From: Apostichopus japonicus
Taxonomy: Eukaryota; Echinodermata; Holothuroidea; Aspidochirotida; Stichopodidae
DNA: 64,000 nt
Direction: 5' to 3'
Assembly: GCF_037975245.1 (NCBI RefSeq)
Contig: NC_092570.1
Coordinates: 10,891,001-10,955,000 of the forward strand
The stretch's first letter is position 1. Each line of letters begins with the position of its first letter. The translations under genes were made by a program, and so were the position numbers. The notes beneath the pieces are model-generated. The model worked only from the letters and a program-made list of their open reading frames with translations. It was not told where the DNA came from and did not search any database. Below are positions 1 to 10,478 of the stretch, piece after piece.

Positions 1-813
1 AAACCAACTGCAACTCAAGATCTTTACTGACTAACCAGACTGTGAACACTATCCTGTTAGTGTTAAAATAACTCAGACATTTACTGACAAGGGTAATGGC
101 TATTATATTCCAATATATGCTCAAGCCTTGCCTTCTAAATTATTTGCAAGCTTTAACACAAAGGCACACAATGTAAATATGCAGTTCTTCAAATTGTATG
201 GGTGCACAGAAACATTTCAGTGTCAAATGATCTGCCAGTCAAATTCATTAAATTTGCCTAAGAGTGCAATAATTTGTTCCATGAGGTGTTTCTTAAACAT
301 CCTCTCTATATCCCAGAGTAGAAGGAATTGGTATGGAAACAGAAGGTAATTTTGAAGCCTAATATGAAGACTATAGAATAACAACAAAGGCACACATGCT
401 ATCCAGTGTAATGATAGTTTTCTCGGGATAGGGGTTGAAAATCTCCACTGTATTGCGGCCTGAATTTAAGAACATAAACCTCCCTACCCTTTTCAATTCA
501 ACCACTTCCATTCCCAACATCTTATCAAGTTAATTCAAGAATACAGAGTCACTTGCAAATTCCTTAAATGTTAGTGGATACTTTACATACAAAATATCCC
601 TGCCAATAGGTACAACATTATTTAGATCTCTGCAGACTTCGACATGCAACCACAGCATGTACTATAATTAATCAAAATAAGTAAAGGTAAATTTATGGTA
701 AAATATTGGTACTAAGAAGGCTAATATACTTCTTATTATACATCCAATATTTAAAAAGTCAGACAAATGCACCCATATGCGGCCAAGAAAGATGCTGAAT
801 CAAAGAAACTCAC
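1..813. other. Intron sequence of NME7 (left edge)
   Basis: No coding segment, RNA gene or recognisable repeat seen. The stretch follows the donor site of the 814-934 exon on the minus strand, so it should be intronic; the next NME7 exon lies beyond the left edge. Confidence 0.5.
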
Positions 814-934
814 TCAAAGAAAGCCTTGCCGACATGCTCAGCGTAAAATTCCTCTGCTTCTCCCCTTGTCAGCCTAACCATCTTGGCATTACAAACCAAG
901 AACCGTGACTGATAAATTGCATTGAATATTTGTC
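814..934 (-). CDS. NME7: NME7 exon: start of first NDK domain (partial gene)
   Basis: Minus-strand exon of 121 bp, flanked by a polypyrimidine/CAG acceptor (just above 934) and a GTGAGT donor (just below 814). It completes the glycine codon split by the 41-bp exon at 5255-5295 and encodes residues including VCNAKMVRLTRGEAEEFYAEH, which align by eye with the helix and strand after the ALIKPDA motif in NME7 NDK domain 1. The reading ends in phase 2 inside GKAFFE, so the gene continues left of the window. The catalytic-histidine region of NDK domain 1 and all of domain 2 are therefore not present. Known for the family: NME7 is a gamma-tubulin ring complex component and a microtubule inner protein of ciliary doublets, with an N-terminal DM10 domain and two NDK domains. 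Confidence 0.88.
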
Positions 935-1924
935 CTGTTGAATGAATTAAAATGAAAACAATGATCAAAAATGCTGTCAGAGTTTGTTATTGGAAGTTTT
1001 GATGATTCCCAAGCAATAACAAAAATAACAATAATCATATGCCACAAAAATCACAAACTGGTCTTATGTGATTTAGAGGGGTAAAGGTATATTAAATGCT
1101 TAATGACCTTTGCAAGTGGCTTCTATTTTACCCAATTACATTGAAATACACTGTTAGCTAAGACTGATATTTCATGAAATTCAAAAATTGTGCAGATCAG
1201 TGATACATAACTACTAAGGTGAAATATTTGCAATAATAACACATATAGGGTTCTTCTTCACCTCGAACGACCTTTGATCTCCACAGAAAATGATACGGTG
1301 ATATACTGAGGTAGATTAACATGTTAAGCATCTTATTAAGCTTGAATCACAAACTAACTGTGAAGTTGTACTGAGTTTACAAGACAACCCATCACCCTAG
1401 AAATTGAAGTAGAGAGAATGACGTCATGCCACTTATACTGAAGCCACCCGTCCAACTGGTGACGCTTTGCATGTACAGCAAAAAAGTACCAGCGGGTAGT
1501 ACAAACACTACAACTGTGACATGACTAAAGTGATAAAGTTGATATAAATCACTCGAAATGGTGATATCGTGTGCTGCACTTGGGTGCCAAAATCGTAACA
1601 AATGTGGTAGTGGACTGCAGTTTCACATGTAATTCTTAGGTAGTGATCATAGGCAATTATATAGGAATCTAATTACTTAACTAGTGTCATCTGCGCTGCT
1701 GCTGTATTGTTATTCACTGGACCCTGGATATAGTTAGCCTAGGCCCTAAACCGGATACGGCTGTCCTTTAGGATGCAATATGACTAAAGCCTAATGACAA
1801 AATTATCAACACCTCAATTTACTTAAAAGTGTATCCCTAACGATTGATCCACATGCCAGAATAACATGGGATGACGGTTATGATGCCCTGGGCTTATCAC
1901 TAACAATTAGGCCTGAGTAGGATA

Positions 1925-1981
1925 CCCGGGTACCCGACCGACCATTCGGGTACCCAAAAAAAATGCACAAAACGGGTACCC
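1925..1981. repeat. Three copies of palindromic CGGGTACCC
   Basis: CGGGTACCC or a close form occurs at about 1927-1935, 1947-1955 and 1973-1981. Each is centred on the palindrome GGGTACCC, so the copies can pair with one another. They may belong to a short transposon terminus; no function is evident. Confidence 0.5.
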
Positions 1982-2159
1982 TTTTCTGAGGGAAAAAAAT
2001 CTTGTAACTGATACGCGAGTGCTTTCATTATTTCAATAATTCAGTAGGTCTGCATGTTTTGATTAATCAAGATGCGAATACGGAAGATTAATTTCATGAT
2101 ATTCTTGCAGTTTAGATGGTTGTTTTAATTACTTACTATTTCAAGTTTTAGCCATTGTT

Positions 2160-2750
2160 AATGATTCTGTTTCGTGTGTTGATAAAATCACTCACCACCG
2201 AAAACAAAAATATTATACAGGTGAAAACAACTCAAAAATTAAAACCTTCAATCCATCGCAACAGCAACAGTATACGTACAGTAAAATACTACATTCCCTC
2301 TTCAAAACATAGCACATACCTGCCAAACAATTGCCAATTTCCAGCTAGTTGAAAGTTGTAAACAAGGCTACGCAAAGTGTCTTTTTTTTTTAGCAAACCG
2401 ATTGTTAGGCAAGATTTTCCCATTGACTTAGTGTGGTGTTAGGCTACCATGTGGTTGAAGATAGCAGCAACAATGACATAGATATTTTAGTTCCAGCTAA
2501 CTGCGTCACAATTTGAGCAAATAAACAGATGGTTAGGCTAGATTTCCACATTGACTTATTGTGGTATTAGGCTACCCTGTTGTCGATGGTAGCAGCAAGA
2601 AACGAAAGTATTCGGTGAATATTTTTAGTGCTAGCTAAGTGCGACACAGTTTGAGTGAATAAACAGAAGGTATGGCTACATTTCCATGTTGACTCTTTGT
2701 GATTTTAGGCTACCATGTGGTTGGAGATTTGTGGGGATTTATAGTTTGTT
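2160..2750 (+). repeat. Dispersed repeat family A, copy 1
   Basis: Clearly similar over about 590 bp to 17468-18126. Shared blocks include AAAACCTTCAATCCATCGC, ACATTCCCTCT and CCCATTGACTTAGTGTGG. The second half contains about three degenerate subunits of roughly 130 bp, each with a GTTAGGCT-like core followed by CCATTGACTTAGTGTGG, GTTAGGCTACC and a GAGCAAATAAACAGATGG-like end. There is no coding potential. The class is unknown; it may be part of a larger non-autonomous transposon. Confidence 0.75.
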
Positions 2751-3663
2751 GAGTGCACGTGTCTTTGTTGTCATCAAGCAGCTAGCCCTGGTCGGTAGTC
2801 CATAGCTAATGCTTTTGTATATATCGTTTGGCATACGTAAATATTGAAATTCTTATTTTTTAATTCATTTATTTCATAGAAGGAAAGATTAGCACGGAAC
2901 TTACGGAAGTTTTTGGAATGTAAAGATGGATTATAGACGGGATAAAGAAAATAATTGCAAGTGGCTTTTTACTAAACGTTCATTGCAAATGCAATCTTTG
3001 AGCGACTAATCGCTACATGGTCACAGCCCCAATGTCTGTTTAATTCAAGTTGAGACCTGAAATCCTGTCTTGGCAACTTTTGACATGCAGGATTTAAAAT
3101 CAAATTGCTGGAATCGCGCAATTCCGCGGCTAATGTGAACCCTGGATCGAAGTAAGGTAGAAAAAGTCTCAAGTTTAATGGTATTGTTAGTATTTATAGA
3201 CACCCTCCTTGATGAATAGAGACAATACACGAGTTGGTTCACCACAAAAAACTGCTATTGTTGAAACTCCCGGCATTTTCCAGGGACAACTATGACACTA
3301 TCTGAGTAGGGCACTAAAATAATACAAGCAAGAAAAAAGTTGCACAAAACACTCCACTTACTCGAGTCATTAGAGGCGAAAAAAGTTTTTAAAGTTGGTT
3401 CTTAAGTCAGGAGTACAGTACTTACCACTCTGGTCACCATTTATACGTCTCTTTTTGTGCAAAGTACACCTACTCTTTCATAAAAACAGGTCAAATCAAA
3501 TTCAATTTCAAAGTCGAATGTACAATGTATGTATGGAGACTTACACGTGATCTGGCTTTTTGCCGTACAACGCAAACCGTCCTCACTTTTTCAAGGCTTC
3601 ACTGCTTAAACACACGGCAATACACTGTGTCAGAATTTTTCCTAATTCAATTTCTATGCCCAT

Positions 3664-3760
3664 CACACACACACACCCTATAATGCATCCAGCCAAACAT
3701 GCCATCACCATCACATACATTCCTTTTTCCTTAGGCAAGGAATCAAAAGTTGTTGGTTTC
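3664..3760. repeat. Dispersed repeat fragment B, copy 1
   Basis: Similar to about 11845-11945: both run from a CACACACA stretch through AAACATGCCATCA to CAAGGAATCAAAAG. Short and diverged; class unknown. Confidence 0.5.
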
Positions 3761-3844
3761 ATCCTACAGAAATCTGTAAGTTGTTTCACCTGAGCTTAAC
3801 AATATTTTAAGAACTAACTTAGCAGCATTCACCCATCACTTCCT

Positions 3845-4324
3845 CAGGGATGTGCCCAGGATTTCCTGAGTGCCGGGTATACTGATCACCATCCTGGGGG
3901 AGGGGTCTAAGAGGGGGGGTTATCCCCCTCCCCTTTGAGAAATTTTTTGATTTTTGAAGGTGCTCAGATGCCAATTGCTGGCACTTGTGTAGATTTTTAA
4001 GCACATACACTAGTTTTGCTAACAATTCACATTTTTTAATTTTTTTTTAGTGAAATTTATTACGAACCTGGTAAAAGTTATCAGTTTTAAGATTTTACAA
4101 GGGACCGATTAAGAGCCCTGAGTAATGTTTCTCACATGCGTAACTGATGCATTATAAGTCTGTATGATTTTGGCATAGGCTTGGCCCAATTTATGTTGAA
4201 TATATTGTTAGGAATGTCGGGATTTTAGATGAAAATAGTGCTGGGCGGGATTCACGAATTCAAGACAGTGCTGGGCGGTAATTTTTAGTGCTGGGCGGGG
4301 CCGCCCAGCGTGGGCACATCCCTG
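3845..4324. mobile_element. hAT-like MITE with 14-bp TIRs
   Basis: Begins CAGGGATGTGCCCA and ends with the exact reverse complement (TGGGCACATCCCTG), giving perfect 14-bp terminal inverted repeats of the CAGGG type typical of hAT elements. The interior is non-coding and has G/C homopolymer-rich stretches. A clean 8-bp target duplication is not visible (CACTTCCT on the left, CTTCTTAA on the right), so the insertion is probably old. It sits in the large NME7 intron. Confidence 0.75.
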
Positions 4325-5067
4325 CTTCTTAAATAACTCTTAAAAAATCCCTTTGCTAGATTCCTTAAAAAGAGTGACTGCTTATAATTTTATTTGGAAT
4401 ACTTACATGACTAAAAATGGCCAATGGGGTTTGTTAAGTTTTACTCAGAAAATGTCAAAAATAAAACTTTTACCTTATTACACAATTGTTCCAAATGACA
4501 CCACAGGGGGAAGTACAAAAGTAAATGAAAATGAAGCTTATGCATAATACAGTACATTTGGAAACTTATGAGAACTAAGGGAAAACAGTTAGTTTACACA
4601 GGCCATAACAGAAATGTCATCGAAAAGATGCTGGTAAAATTGCACAAAATAAGTATTCATAAGACCATGAAGATAAAACCTGAAGATAAAACATGAAGAT
4701 AAAACAATTTTTAATATATTTTGCTTCTAAAGTGGTAAAACACTTCCCAAGGAATCCATAAATGCTGCCTGAAAATTGGCTAGACAGCTTCAGACAGGGG
4801 AAGTAGTAAACAAATGATGTCACTGTTTGCTTACGGTCTCCATCTGCACTAGGAAACGGACCTGGCAAACAAGCCTTAAGTTGTTGCTACTTACATTATG
4901 TGTAGTGTGTGTACACGTGTATAGTATATGCTTGCATTGTAATCTAATGACAATGTTATAATGGCTACTAACCTTACTAATCAGTAAAGTGTTTAGACGG
5001 ACACTAGCTCAGTATTGGACCATATGGGAGGGGGGAGGGGGGATCCGACTATACATTTTTTAACCAG

Positions 5068-5156
5068 AAACAAGCGAACATGAGGATGTGTCGGGTTTTG
5101 ATACTGATGAAGAAGAAATAATGCTCCTCGATGAGGAACAGACTGGCAAATTAACA
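5068..5156 (+). other. Short acidic ORF, unidentified
   Basis: After a pyrimidine-rich stretch and TTAACCAG (a possible acceptor), the plus strand reads an Asp/Glu-rich peptide (HEDVSGFDTDEEEIMLLDEE) ending at TAG. The acidic, non-repetitive composition looks coding-like, for example the C-terminal end of a transposase or an exon relic, but it is short and lies antisense inside the NME7 intron. It may be chance. Confidence 0.2.
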
Positions 5157-5254
5157 TAGCCTAAGTTTGGCCCTAGTATCTTGCATACAGAGCAACAAAA
5201 GCCCCAAGGAAACATCACACTTGGTACCAAACAAACTACAATGAAAGTACTCAC

Positions 5255-5295
5255 CAAATTTTAGAACTGCATCAGGTTTTATCAAGGCTAATGTT
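5255..5295 (-). CDS. NME7: NME7 exon: NDK signature TLALIKPDA
   Basis: A 41-bp minus-strand exon between a TTCTCCCTTAG acceptor and a GTGAGTAC donor. Joined to the preceding exon's last two bases it reads KTLALIKPDAVLKFG. This is the hallmark first strand of NDK domains (ALIKPDA) and matches the junction between the DM10 domain and NDK domain 1 of NME7. Splice phases fit both neighbouring exons, which makes a chance match very unlikely. Confidence 0.9.
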
Positions 5296-5663
5296 CTAAG
5301 GGAGAAAATGCAATAAATTAAAAAGGAGATAAACAAGGGAGGGAATAATTTATCCTGTTTTGCATCGCTTAATGCTATGCAAAATGGTCACATTGCTATA
5401 CCAGTCAAAAGATGTATAACAGTATTTTACAAAGCAACCATGGGATTTTATAAGACACAAATTTCTGAGCATTTAAAAGTGCTGAACAAGATTTGAACAC
5501 AAAATTATTCCCTCAAGGGTGGCACTATTATGATAAATAAATAACAATAAAGTTACAAATTAAAATGTTAAACAGAAATAACCAAATATTTAGAGAAATG
5601 AAAATGACAACACTCCCAGCAGTTACTGACATTACAAAGAAAAGCATAATAAACACAGCTTGC

Positions 5664-5686
5664 TAATAATAATAATAATAATAATA
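5664..5686. repeat. (TAA)n microsatellite
   Basis: About seven uninterrupted TAA units. Confidence 0.9.
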
Positions 5687-6371
5687 TGTGTTGATAAGAT
5701 ATTTACATAAAGTATCAAAAAACCTAGGAAAATACAGTACTGTAGCTATTACTATGGACAATGAATTTCTGGTACTTTATACCTAAACAACCACCTCCTG
5801 AGAAGTGTATAAGATCTGTTGGACACTTTCCTGCAAGAAAATGCAGACTTGTTGTATAAAGTCACAAGAACAATCTGTATGTTCACAAGAGAAATGTGTT
5901 CAAAAGATCACTCATTGATTCACCACAATCAAAGGATGCTTTACACTAAAAAATCATATCATATCTTCATTGCTAAGATGAACTCATTGGAGAAGGATGA
6001 CAGTGTTAAATGGGGGAAAAAAGCTATAATAGGAGAGAAACATTGGGCAAAGTAACCACTTTGTCATCTAAGTATTGAAGGTTGCACACTGCCATTATGT
6101 AAAACAGCATCTTAACCAGCTGATTCTACTGGTGATGGGGGCATCTGTATGCAATGATTGGCTTGTCAGGACTACTGTATCTGAAGTGTATGGAATGTGA
6201 TGCTGGTTGTTCCTAAATCGACAAAGAGGAGGGTAATTTGTATGAACAGTGACAACAAAGGGAATCTTGAGGTTGTTGTCAGTTCTCTTGGGCTTCTCTT
6301 CCAGGAAACAAGATCTTGCAAGCTAGGGTGTTATTTGAACATCTTGGTGAACTCTCCTGGTAATGTGTCCC

Positions 6372-6671
6372 CTAAAGATGATTTTCTGCTTCACGTTCAG
6401 TATGTGGTGGAGAAAATGGAATTATTGGAGTAATTGTGGCAAAGCCAACAAGGTTGACTGAAGGCAATACCAGTCTTACAGTGGCAGGATATGAACCAGA
6501 AGCATAGAAGATATCAGTCGATTTGTACACATTAGTGTTGGAGGTGCCATTTTCTTTCCAAATGGTGAAATGAATGAAGTGAGCCTGTTGTAGAGGATTA
6601 TCAAAGGTGAACTTGATGGTGCTGTGAATAATGGAATTAATGTGATCAATGAAAACTGAAATACTCTCCAC
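6372..6671 (-). other. Unidentified 99-codon open frame in NME7 intron
   Basis: A minus-strand open frame with fairly protein-like composition (for example NPLQQAHFIHFTIWKENG and SGSYPATVRLVLPSVN). I do not recognise a family. It has no visible splice context and no neighbours in frame. It could be a relic of a transposon protein or chance. Confidence 0.2.
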
Positions 6672-7087
6672 ATTGCAAACAAATTACATCAATGTAACTC
6701 TACCAGATGTCACAGGATAACAGATACTATGGGTATTTATGATAATATAACAACAATTCAGCTTTTCTGAATTCAAGACCTCTGTACACCAATAGGAATT
6801 CAAACATACAGTATATTCATTTATGCCCAGGATATCCAAAAAGCAAAGGTAGCAGGTTGTACAAACATTTAGTCCATCATCATCGGGGCTAGGAAAGGTA
6901 ACCAAGATTCAGATCCTGAATCACTATAGTCACATACTGTAAGAGACAACTATGGCACATACACTAGTGATTTGTACACATCTGCAAGCATGAAATATCT
7001 CCTGACTTTCTACATACGTCACCACAGATCAGCTATTATATTCACTTCACAACCTACATATTTGCAAGGCTACACCTTTTTACTTAC

Positions 7088-7254
7088 TTTTCTTTCTTTG
7101 AGCTAAGAATATTTTTGGTATATTCATCTGAGTAATCCACCAGCGTGAGAGTACGGGAATTAACATTCACTGTAGCACCAACATAGAGATCTTCAAACTT
7201 CAGCCCATCAATGCAAGACCTCTTCAGAAACAATCTCCTGTTTTTGATATCGAA
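7088..7254 (-). CDS. NME7: NME7 exon: second half of DM10 domain
   Basis: A 167-bp minus-strand exon with an AACTCTAG acceptor and GTAAGTA donor, starting in phase 0 and ending in phase 2. It encodes FDIKNRRLFLKR, then LKFEDLYVGATVNVNSRTL and TLVDYSDEYTKNIL, ending SSKKEK. This aligns by eye with the DM10 segment of vertebrate NME7 (KNHRTFLKR, LEDLFIGNKVNVFSRQL, LIDYGDQYT, SRKEK). The DM10 domain is the part of the family linked to microtubule binding in cilia. All characteristic positions appear intact, so the exon looks functional. Confidence 0.93.
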
Positions 7255-7565
7255 CTAGAGTTTAAAGGAAAGCCAAAAATAGAAAGATATCTTCAAGAAA
7301 TGTTTACGTTGCTGTAAACAACTATTATAAGAAGACTTTGTGACAACTGTGTATGCTGCACTTTTTGTAAGTGCTCACATTTTCTCTGATATCATATCAC
7401 AATGGAAGAAACAAAAATTAACTTAAGCATAGTGTGATACTGACTCAAATAACACAAACTACTGTATCATGCCCACTTTGTTAGATATCTTAGCTTTACA
7501 TAATTCTACAAGACAGTAAATGAACTTTGAAGTTTCACTCTTCCTCTGTTCTACTGAATACTTAC
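7255..7565. other. NME7 intron (0.3 kb)
   Basis: AT-rich intron between the two DM10 exons. No features seen. Confidence 0.8.
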
Positions 7566-7676
7566 CATCTCAACAGTACTATCTTTAGGATAGAATAAGA
7601 ACTGGTACTTTCTAATGAGGGCTGCATGCTGGTCATACCACTCAGCATCAAATGCAAATCGTCCATCTTCACTCGC
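7566..7676 (-). CDS. NME7: NME7 exon: first half of DM10 domain
   Basis: A 111-bp minus-strand exon (37 codons, phase 0 at both ends) with a CACCAAGCAG acceptor and GTAAG donor. It reads ASEDGRFAFDAEWYDQHAAL, then IRKYQFLFYPKDSTVEM. Human NME7 begins with a very similar stretch (ERFVFIAEWYD, then LFYPGDGSVEM) within its first 40 residues, so this exon lies at or near the N-terminus. No initiating methionine lies in the exon, so an upstream exon must supply it (see 8458-8517). Confidence 0.93.
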
Positions 7677-8457
7677 CTGCTTGGTGAGATAGAAATATTG
7701 ATCTTATAACAAATTTCATGTATAAACATTGGTCAATGATAAACAGTTCCAGCAGAAGGTCCCAGCAGATTTACCAAACAATTCCAGACCCAATAACAGT
7801 TAATATCATCCAATACATCATAAAACAAATTTGCAATTTTCAACTACAGCTATCTCCTTAATGAAGAATTACATAGAGAACATATCACAACTTAGAAAGC
7901 ACCCATGTGTTAAAGCTGAATCATAACAGATTTAATACAGGAATAAGGCGTCGTGCCTAAAAGCAAGGGCGTAGGAACCGGGGGGGCTGGGGGGGCGCCA
8001 GCCCCCCCAGTGAAAAATATGGGGGGGCGGAAGTATCGTTCCGCCCCCCCGCTCCGCAAGTCAGAAAACCCCTTTTTCATTTCCATATGAGAAAAAAATC
8101 TCATTAGAAGCACCAAATTGCATCTAAGGCCAGGTGAAAATGCAAAATTCTTTACAAAATGGAGTGGGTGTTGAAATGTGCTATATTGCACCAAATTGCA
8201 TCTGAGGCCACCTGGAAATGCAAAAAAAATTCCCCCAGGCCGGCCATCATCTTCAGCCCCCCCACTCAAAAGTACCTTCCTACGCCACTGCCTAAAAGCA
8301 CACAGAATGTAATTACACTGCCTACAGATTCCTTCCCAAATAAAACAACATCTGTTGAATACTTGTTTGGGACAACCTACAATCATGTTAGAAACTTTTT
8401 ATCATGTGAATAAACAGATATGGAGGAGCAGGCAGTTCTGTCTGTGTCAACCCTCAC
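7677..8457. other. NME7 upstream intron with hAT MITE
   Basis: Separates the first certain NME7 exon from the candidate upstream exon. It contains the hAT-like MITE at 7964-8290. The remaining sequence is featureless and AT-rich. Confidence 0.5.
7964..8290. mobile_element. hAT-like MITE, 327 bp, perfect 8-bp TSD
   Basis: Starts CAAGGGCGTAGGAACC and ends CCTACGCCACTG (reverse complement CAGTGGCGTAGG), flanked on both sides by CCTAAAAG (7956-7963 and 8291-8298). An 8-bp duplication and CAxxGGCG termini are the hAT signature. The interior has no transposase, only two related blocks (CACCAAATTGCATCTRAGGC twice) and poly-G/C tracts. The copy at 28624-28994 is the same family, with highly similar sequence throughout. 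Confidence 0.92.
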
Positions 8458-8517
8458 CTTTTGCACAACTGTTTTGCACATAACATCCAAGTTCAAAGCC
8501 TCATTCAATATTGCTTC
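8458..8517 (-). CDS. NME7: Candidate upstream NME7 exon
   Basis: A 60-bp open segment (20 codons, EAILNEALNLDVMCKTVVQK) flanked by TGTTCACAG on the acceptor side and GTGAGG on the donor side. It is phase 0 at both ends, as the next exon (7566-7676) requires. I do not recognise the peptide from the NME7 family, whose vertebrate N-terminus is shorter, so this may be an N-terminal extension, an alternative exon or a coincidence. Confidence 0.4.
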
Positions 8518-8905
8518 CTGTGAACACAGAACTTACAGATAATATCCCAAGATATATTCAAGCAAAGTCACTGAGTAATTAGTAACATTTTTTTCATACA
8601 TTGTTTAATATTTATTAAGTTTGTCATTATTGCTAAAACAGTACTTAATACAATCAAAAAGGTGCACACAAATGGACAAAATTTACCCATTTAGCCTTCA
8701 TTAGAAGCATCATCTGATAATGGCAGTAAAACAAAAACATTTTCATAACAAGAACAACTGCTGTTCAAACTGCTATGACAAAACCAGAGTGTGTTGTTTT
8801 CAATTACCTAACTTAAAAGTTCTTCACAAAAGTCACAGTATGAAGGAATTATGCAGCGAAGCCACAAAGACCGTAGTGGTTTAGGTATTTATGAGCGATG
8901 TCGGC

Positions 8906-9442
8906 CATAGGCGTAGGAGCCTAATTTGATTTGGGGGGGCTGTAACGACTTGCCCGAAAATTATAGCCAAAATTTTTCGCGCGCTCCGCGCGCGTTCAAC
9001 ACTTCAATGTGCATATCATATAGGCATTCATCAGTTATTACATCACATGCCTTTACCCGATGAATGCTTATATGATATGCACACTAAGATGTTGAATGCG
9101 CGCGAAGCGCATGAAAATTTTGGTTATATTTTCCATGTTATCACCCTTTCATATTGGTTATAATATTGGGGAAGTCGTTACGATAATAACGATAATAATA
9201 ATAATATCAGTTTAACCATTGAAAAACCATTGCAAATTAACCATTGCAAATTATTCTTCTTTCAGTAGGTGCCCGAAAAATTATCACCATATTGCCCGAA
9301 TTTTCACTAAAAAAAATTGAAATACACACTCCAAATTTTTCTTCTTTCAGTAGGTGCCCGAAAAAATATCACCATATTGCCCGAATTTTCACCAAAAATT
9401 TTGGTTGGGGGGGCTGCAGCCCCCCCGCCTCCTACGCCTATG
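8906..9442. mobile_element. hAT-like element, 537 bp, perfect 8-bp TSD, large foldback
   Basis: Starts CATAGGCGTAGGAGCC and ends CTCCTACGCCTATG, flanked by ATGTCGGC on both sides (8898-8905 and 9443-9450). The TIR is about 13 bp. It contains no transposase. Two internal features stand out: an imperfect inverted repeat from about 8941 to 9182, and a direct repeat near the right end in which TTCTTTCAGTAGGTGCCCG recurs (about 9258 and 9342). Confidence 0.92.
8941..9182. repeat. Long inverted repeat inside hAT-like element
   Basis: Left arm TGTAACGACTT...CGCGCG...TTCAACACTTCAATGTGCATATC pairs with the right arm GATATGCACACTAAGATGTTGAA...GCGCG...AAGTCGTTACG. The strongest pairing is 8969-9032 with 9059-9121, around a loop near 9033-9058. 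Transcribed, it would give a hairpin of more than 60 bp with some mismatches. Confidence 0.8.
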
Positions 9443-9703
9443 ATGTCGGCAAAGGATTCGATCACAAGCAATGAACAAGTTATCAGATGTCAAGTCACAA
9501 ACGTGTATGAATGCCCTCATGATCTGATAACATGTTTTCATTCTGTCTTCTTTGTTACAACATAACCATAATGCATCTCAGGCAGAATTTCACAAATGTA
9601 GCGGCCCACAGCAACTGCATTGTGTAAACTGCACTTGCTTTACATTGTACAATTGAAGCATGGTGTGTTTGTATGTGGGAGAACCACTTATTAGGAAATT
9701 CCC

Positions 9704-10478
9704 AATTGACGTTTTGACGAGATAACGGATCTCCTCAATGCATCAATTTTCTGCAAATTGATGATTTGCACACTTACTACCATCTCGACAAGATGACAAA
9801 CTTCAGAAAATTGACGTTTTGACGAGATAACGGATCTCGTCAATGCATCAATTTTCTGCAAATTGACGAGTTGCACACTAACTACCATCTCGACAAGATG
9901 ACAAATTCAGAAAATTGACGTTTTGACGAGATAACGGATCTCGTCAATGCATCAATTTTCTGCAAATTGACGATTTGCACACTTACTACCATCTCGACAA
10001 GATGACAAAATTCAGAAAATTGACGTTTTGACGAGATAACGGATCTCGTCAATGCATCAATTATTTGCAAATTGACGATTTGCACACTTACTACCATCTC
10101 GACAAGATGACAAAATTCAGAAAATTGACGTTTTGACGAGATAACGGATCTCGTCAATGCATCAATTATTTGCAAATTGACGATTTGCACACTTACTACC
10201 ATCTCGACAAGATGACAAAATTCAGAAAATTGACGTTTTGACGAGATAACGGATCTCGTCAATGCATCAATTTTCTGCAAATTGACGAGTTGCACATTTA
10301 CTACCATCTCGACAAGATGACAAAATTCAGAAAATTGACGTTTTGACGAGATAACGGATCTCGTCAATGCATCAATTTTCTGCAAATTGACGAGTTGCAC
10401 ATTTACTACCATCTCGACAAGATAACAAAATTCAGAAAATTGTCGTTTTGACGAGATAACGGATCTCGTCAATGCATC
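9704..10478 (+). repeat. 105-bp tandem repeat array (about 7.4 copies)
   Basis: The CATCAATTTTCTGCAAATTG landmark recurs at about 9741, 9846, 9950, 10055 and so on, a 104-105 bp period. Units contain ACCATCTCGACAAGATGACA, TTGACGTTTTGACGAGATAA and GATCTCGTCAATGCATCAA. Copies are nearly identical. Because 105 is divisible by three, the minus strand keeps a repetitive open frame of up to 196 codons, which I treat as a by-product. Confidence 0.95.

Larger units (their letters stand above)
935..5254. other. Large NME7 intron (4.3 kb) with repeats
   Basis: Lies between two phase-compatible NME7 exons. It holds GGGTACCC motifs (1925-1981), a dispersed repeat (2160-2750), a fragment of another dispersed repeat (3664-3760) and a hAT-like MITE (3845-4324). 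A short plus-strand acidic ORF at 5068-5156 is listed separately. The remainder shows nothing I can identify. Confidence 0.7.
5296..7087. other. NME7 intron (1.8 kb)
   Basis: Intron between the ALIKPDA exon and the second DM10 exon. It contains an (AAT)n microsatellite (5664-5686) and a minus-strand open frame of unknown origin (6372-6671). Nothing else is recognised. Confidence 0.7.

Noticed and set aside
4617-4868. 83-codon minus-strand ORF as a missing NME7 exon
   Set aside because: Splice phases of the 5255-5295 and 814-934 exons already fit each other directly and the peptide does not resemble NME7.
9882-10472. 196-codon repetitive ORF on the minus strand
   Set aside because: The tandem unit is 105 bp, divisible by three, which keeps a frame open; no start context, no splice signals, and the same period explains it fully.
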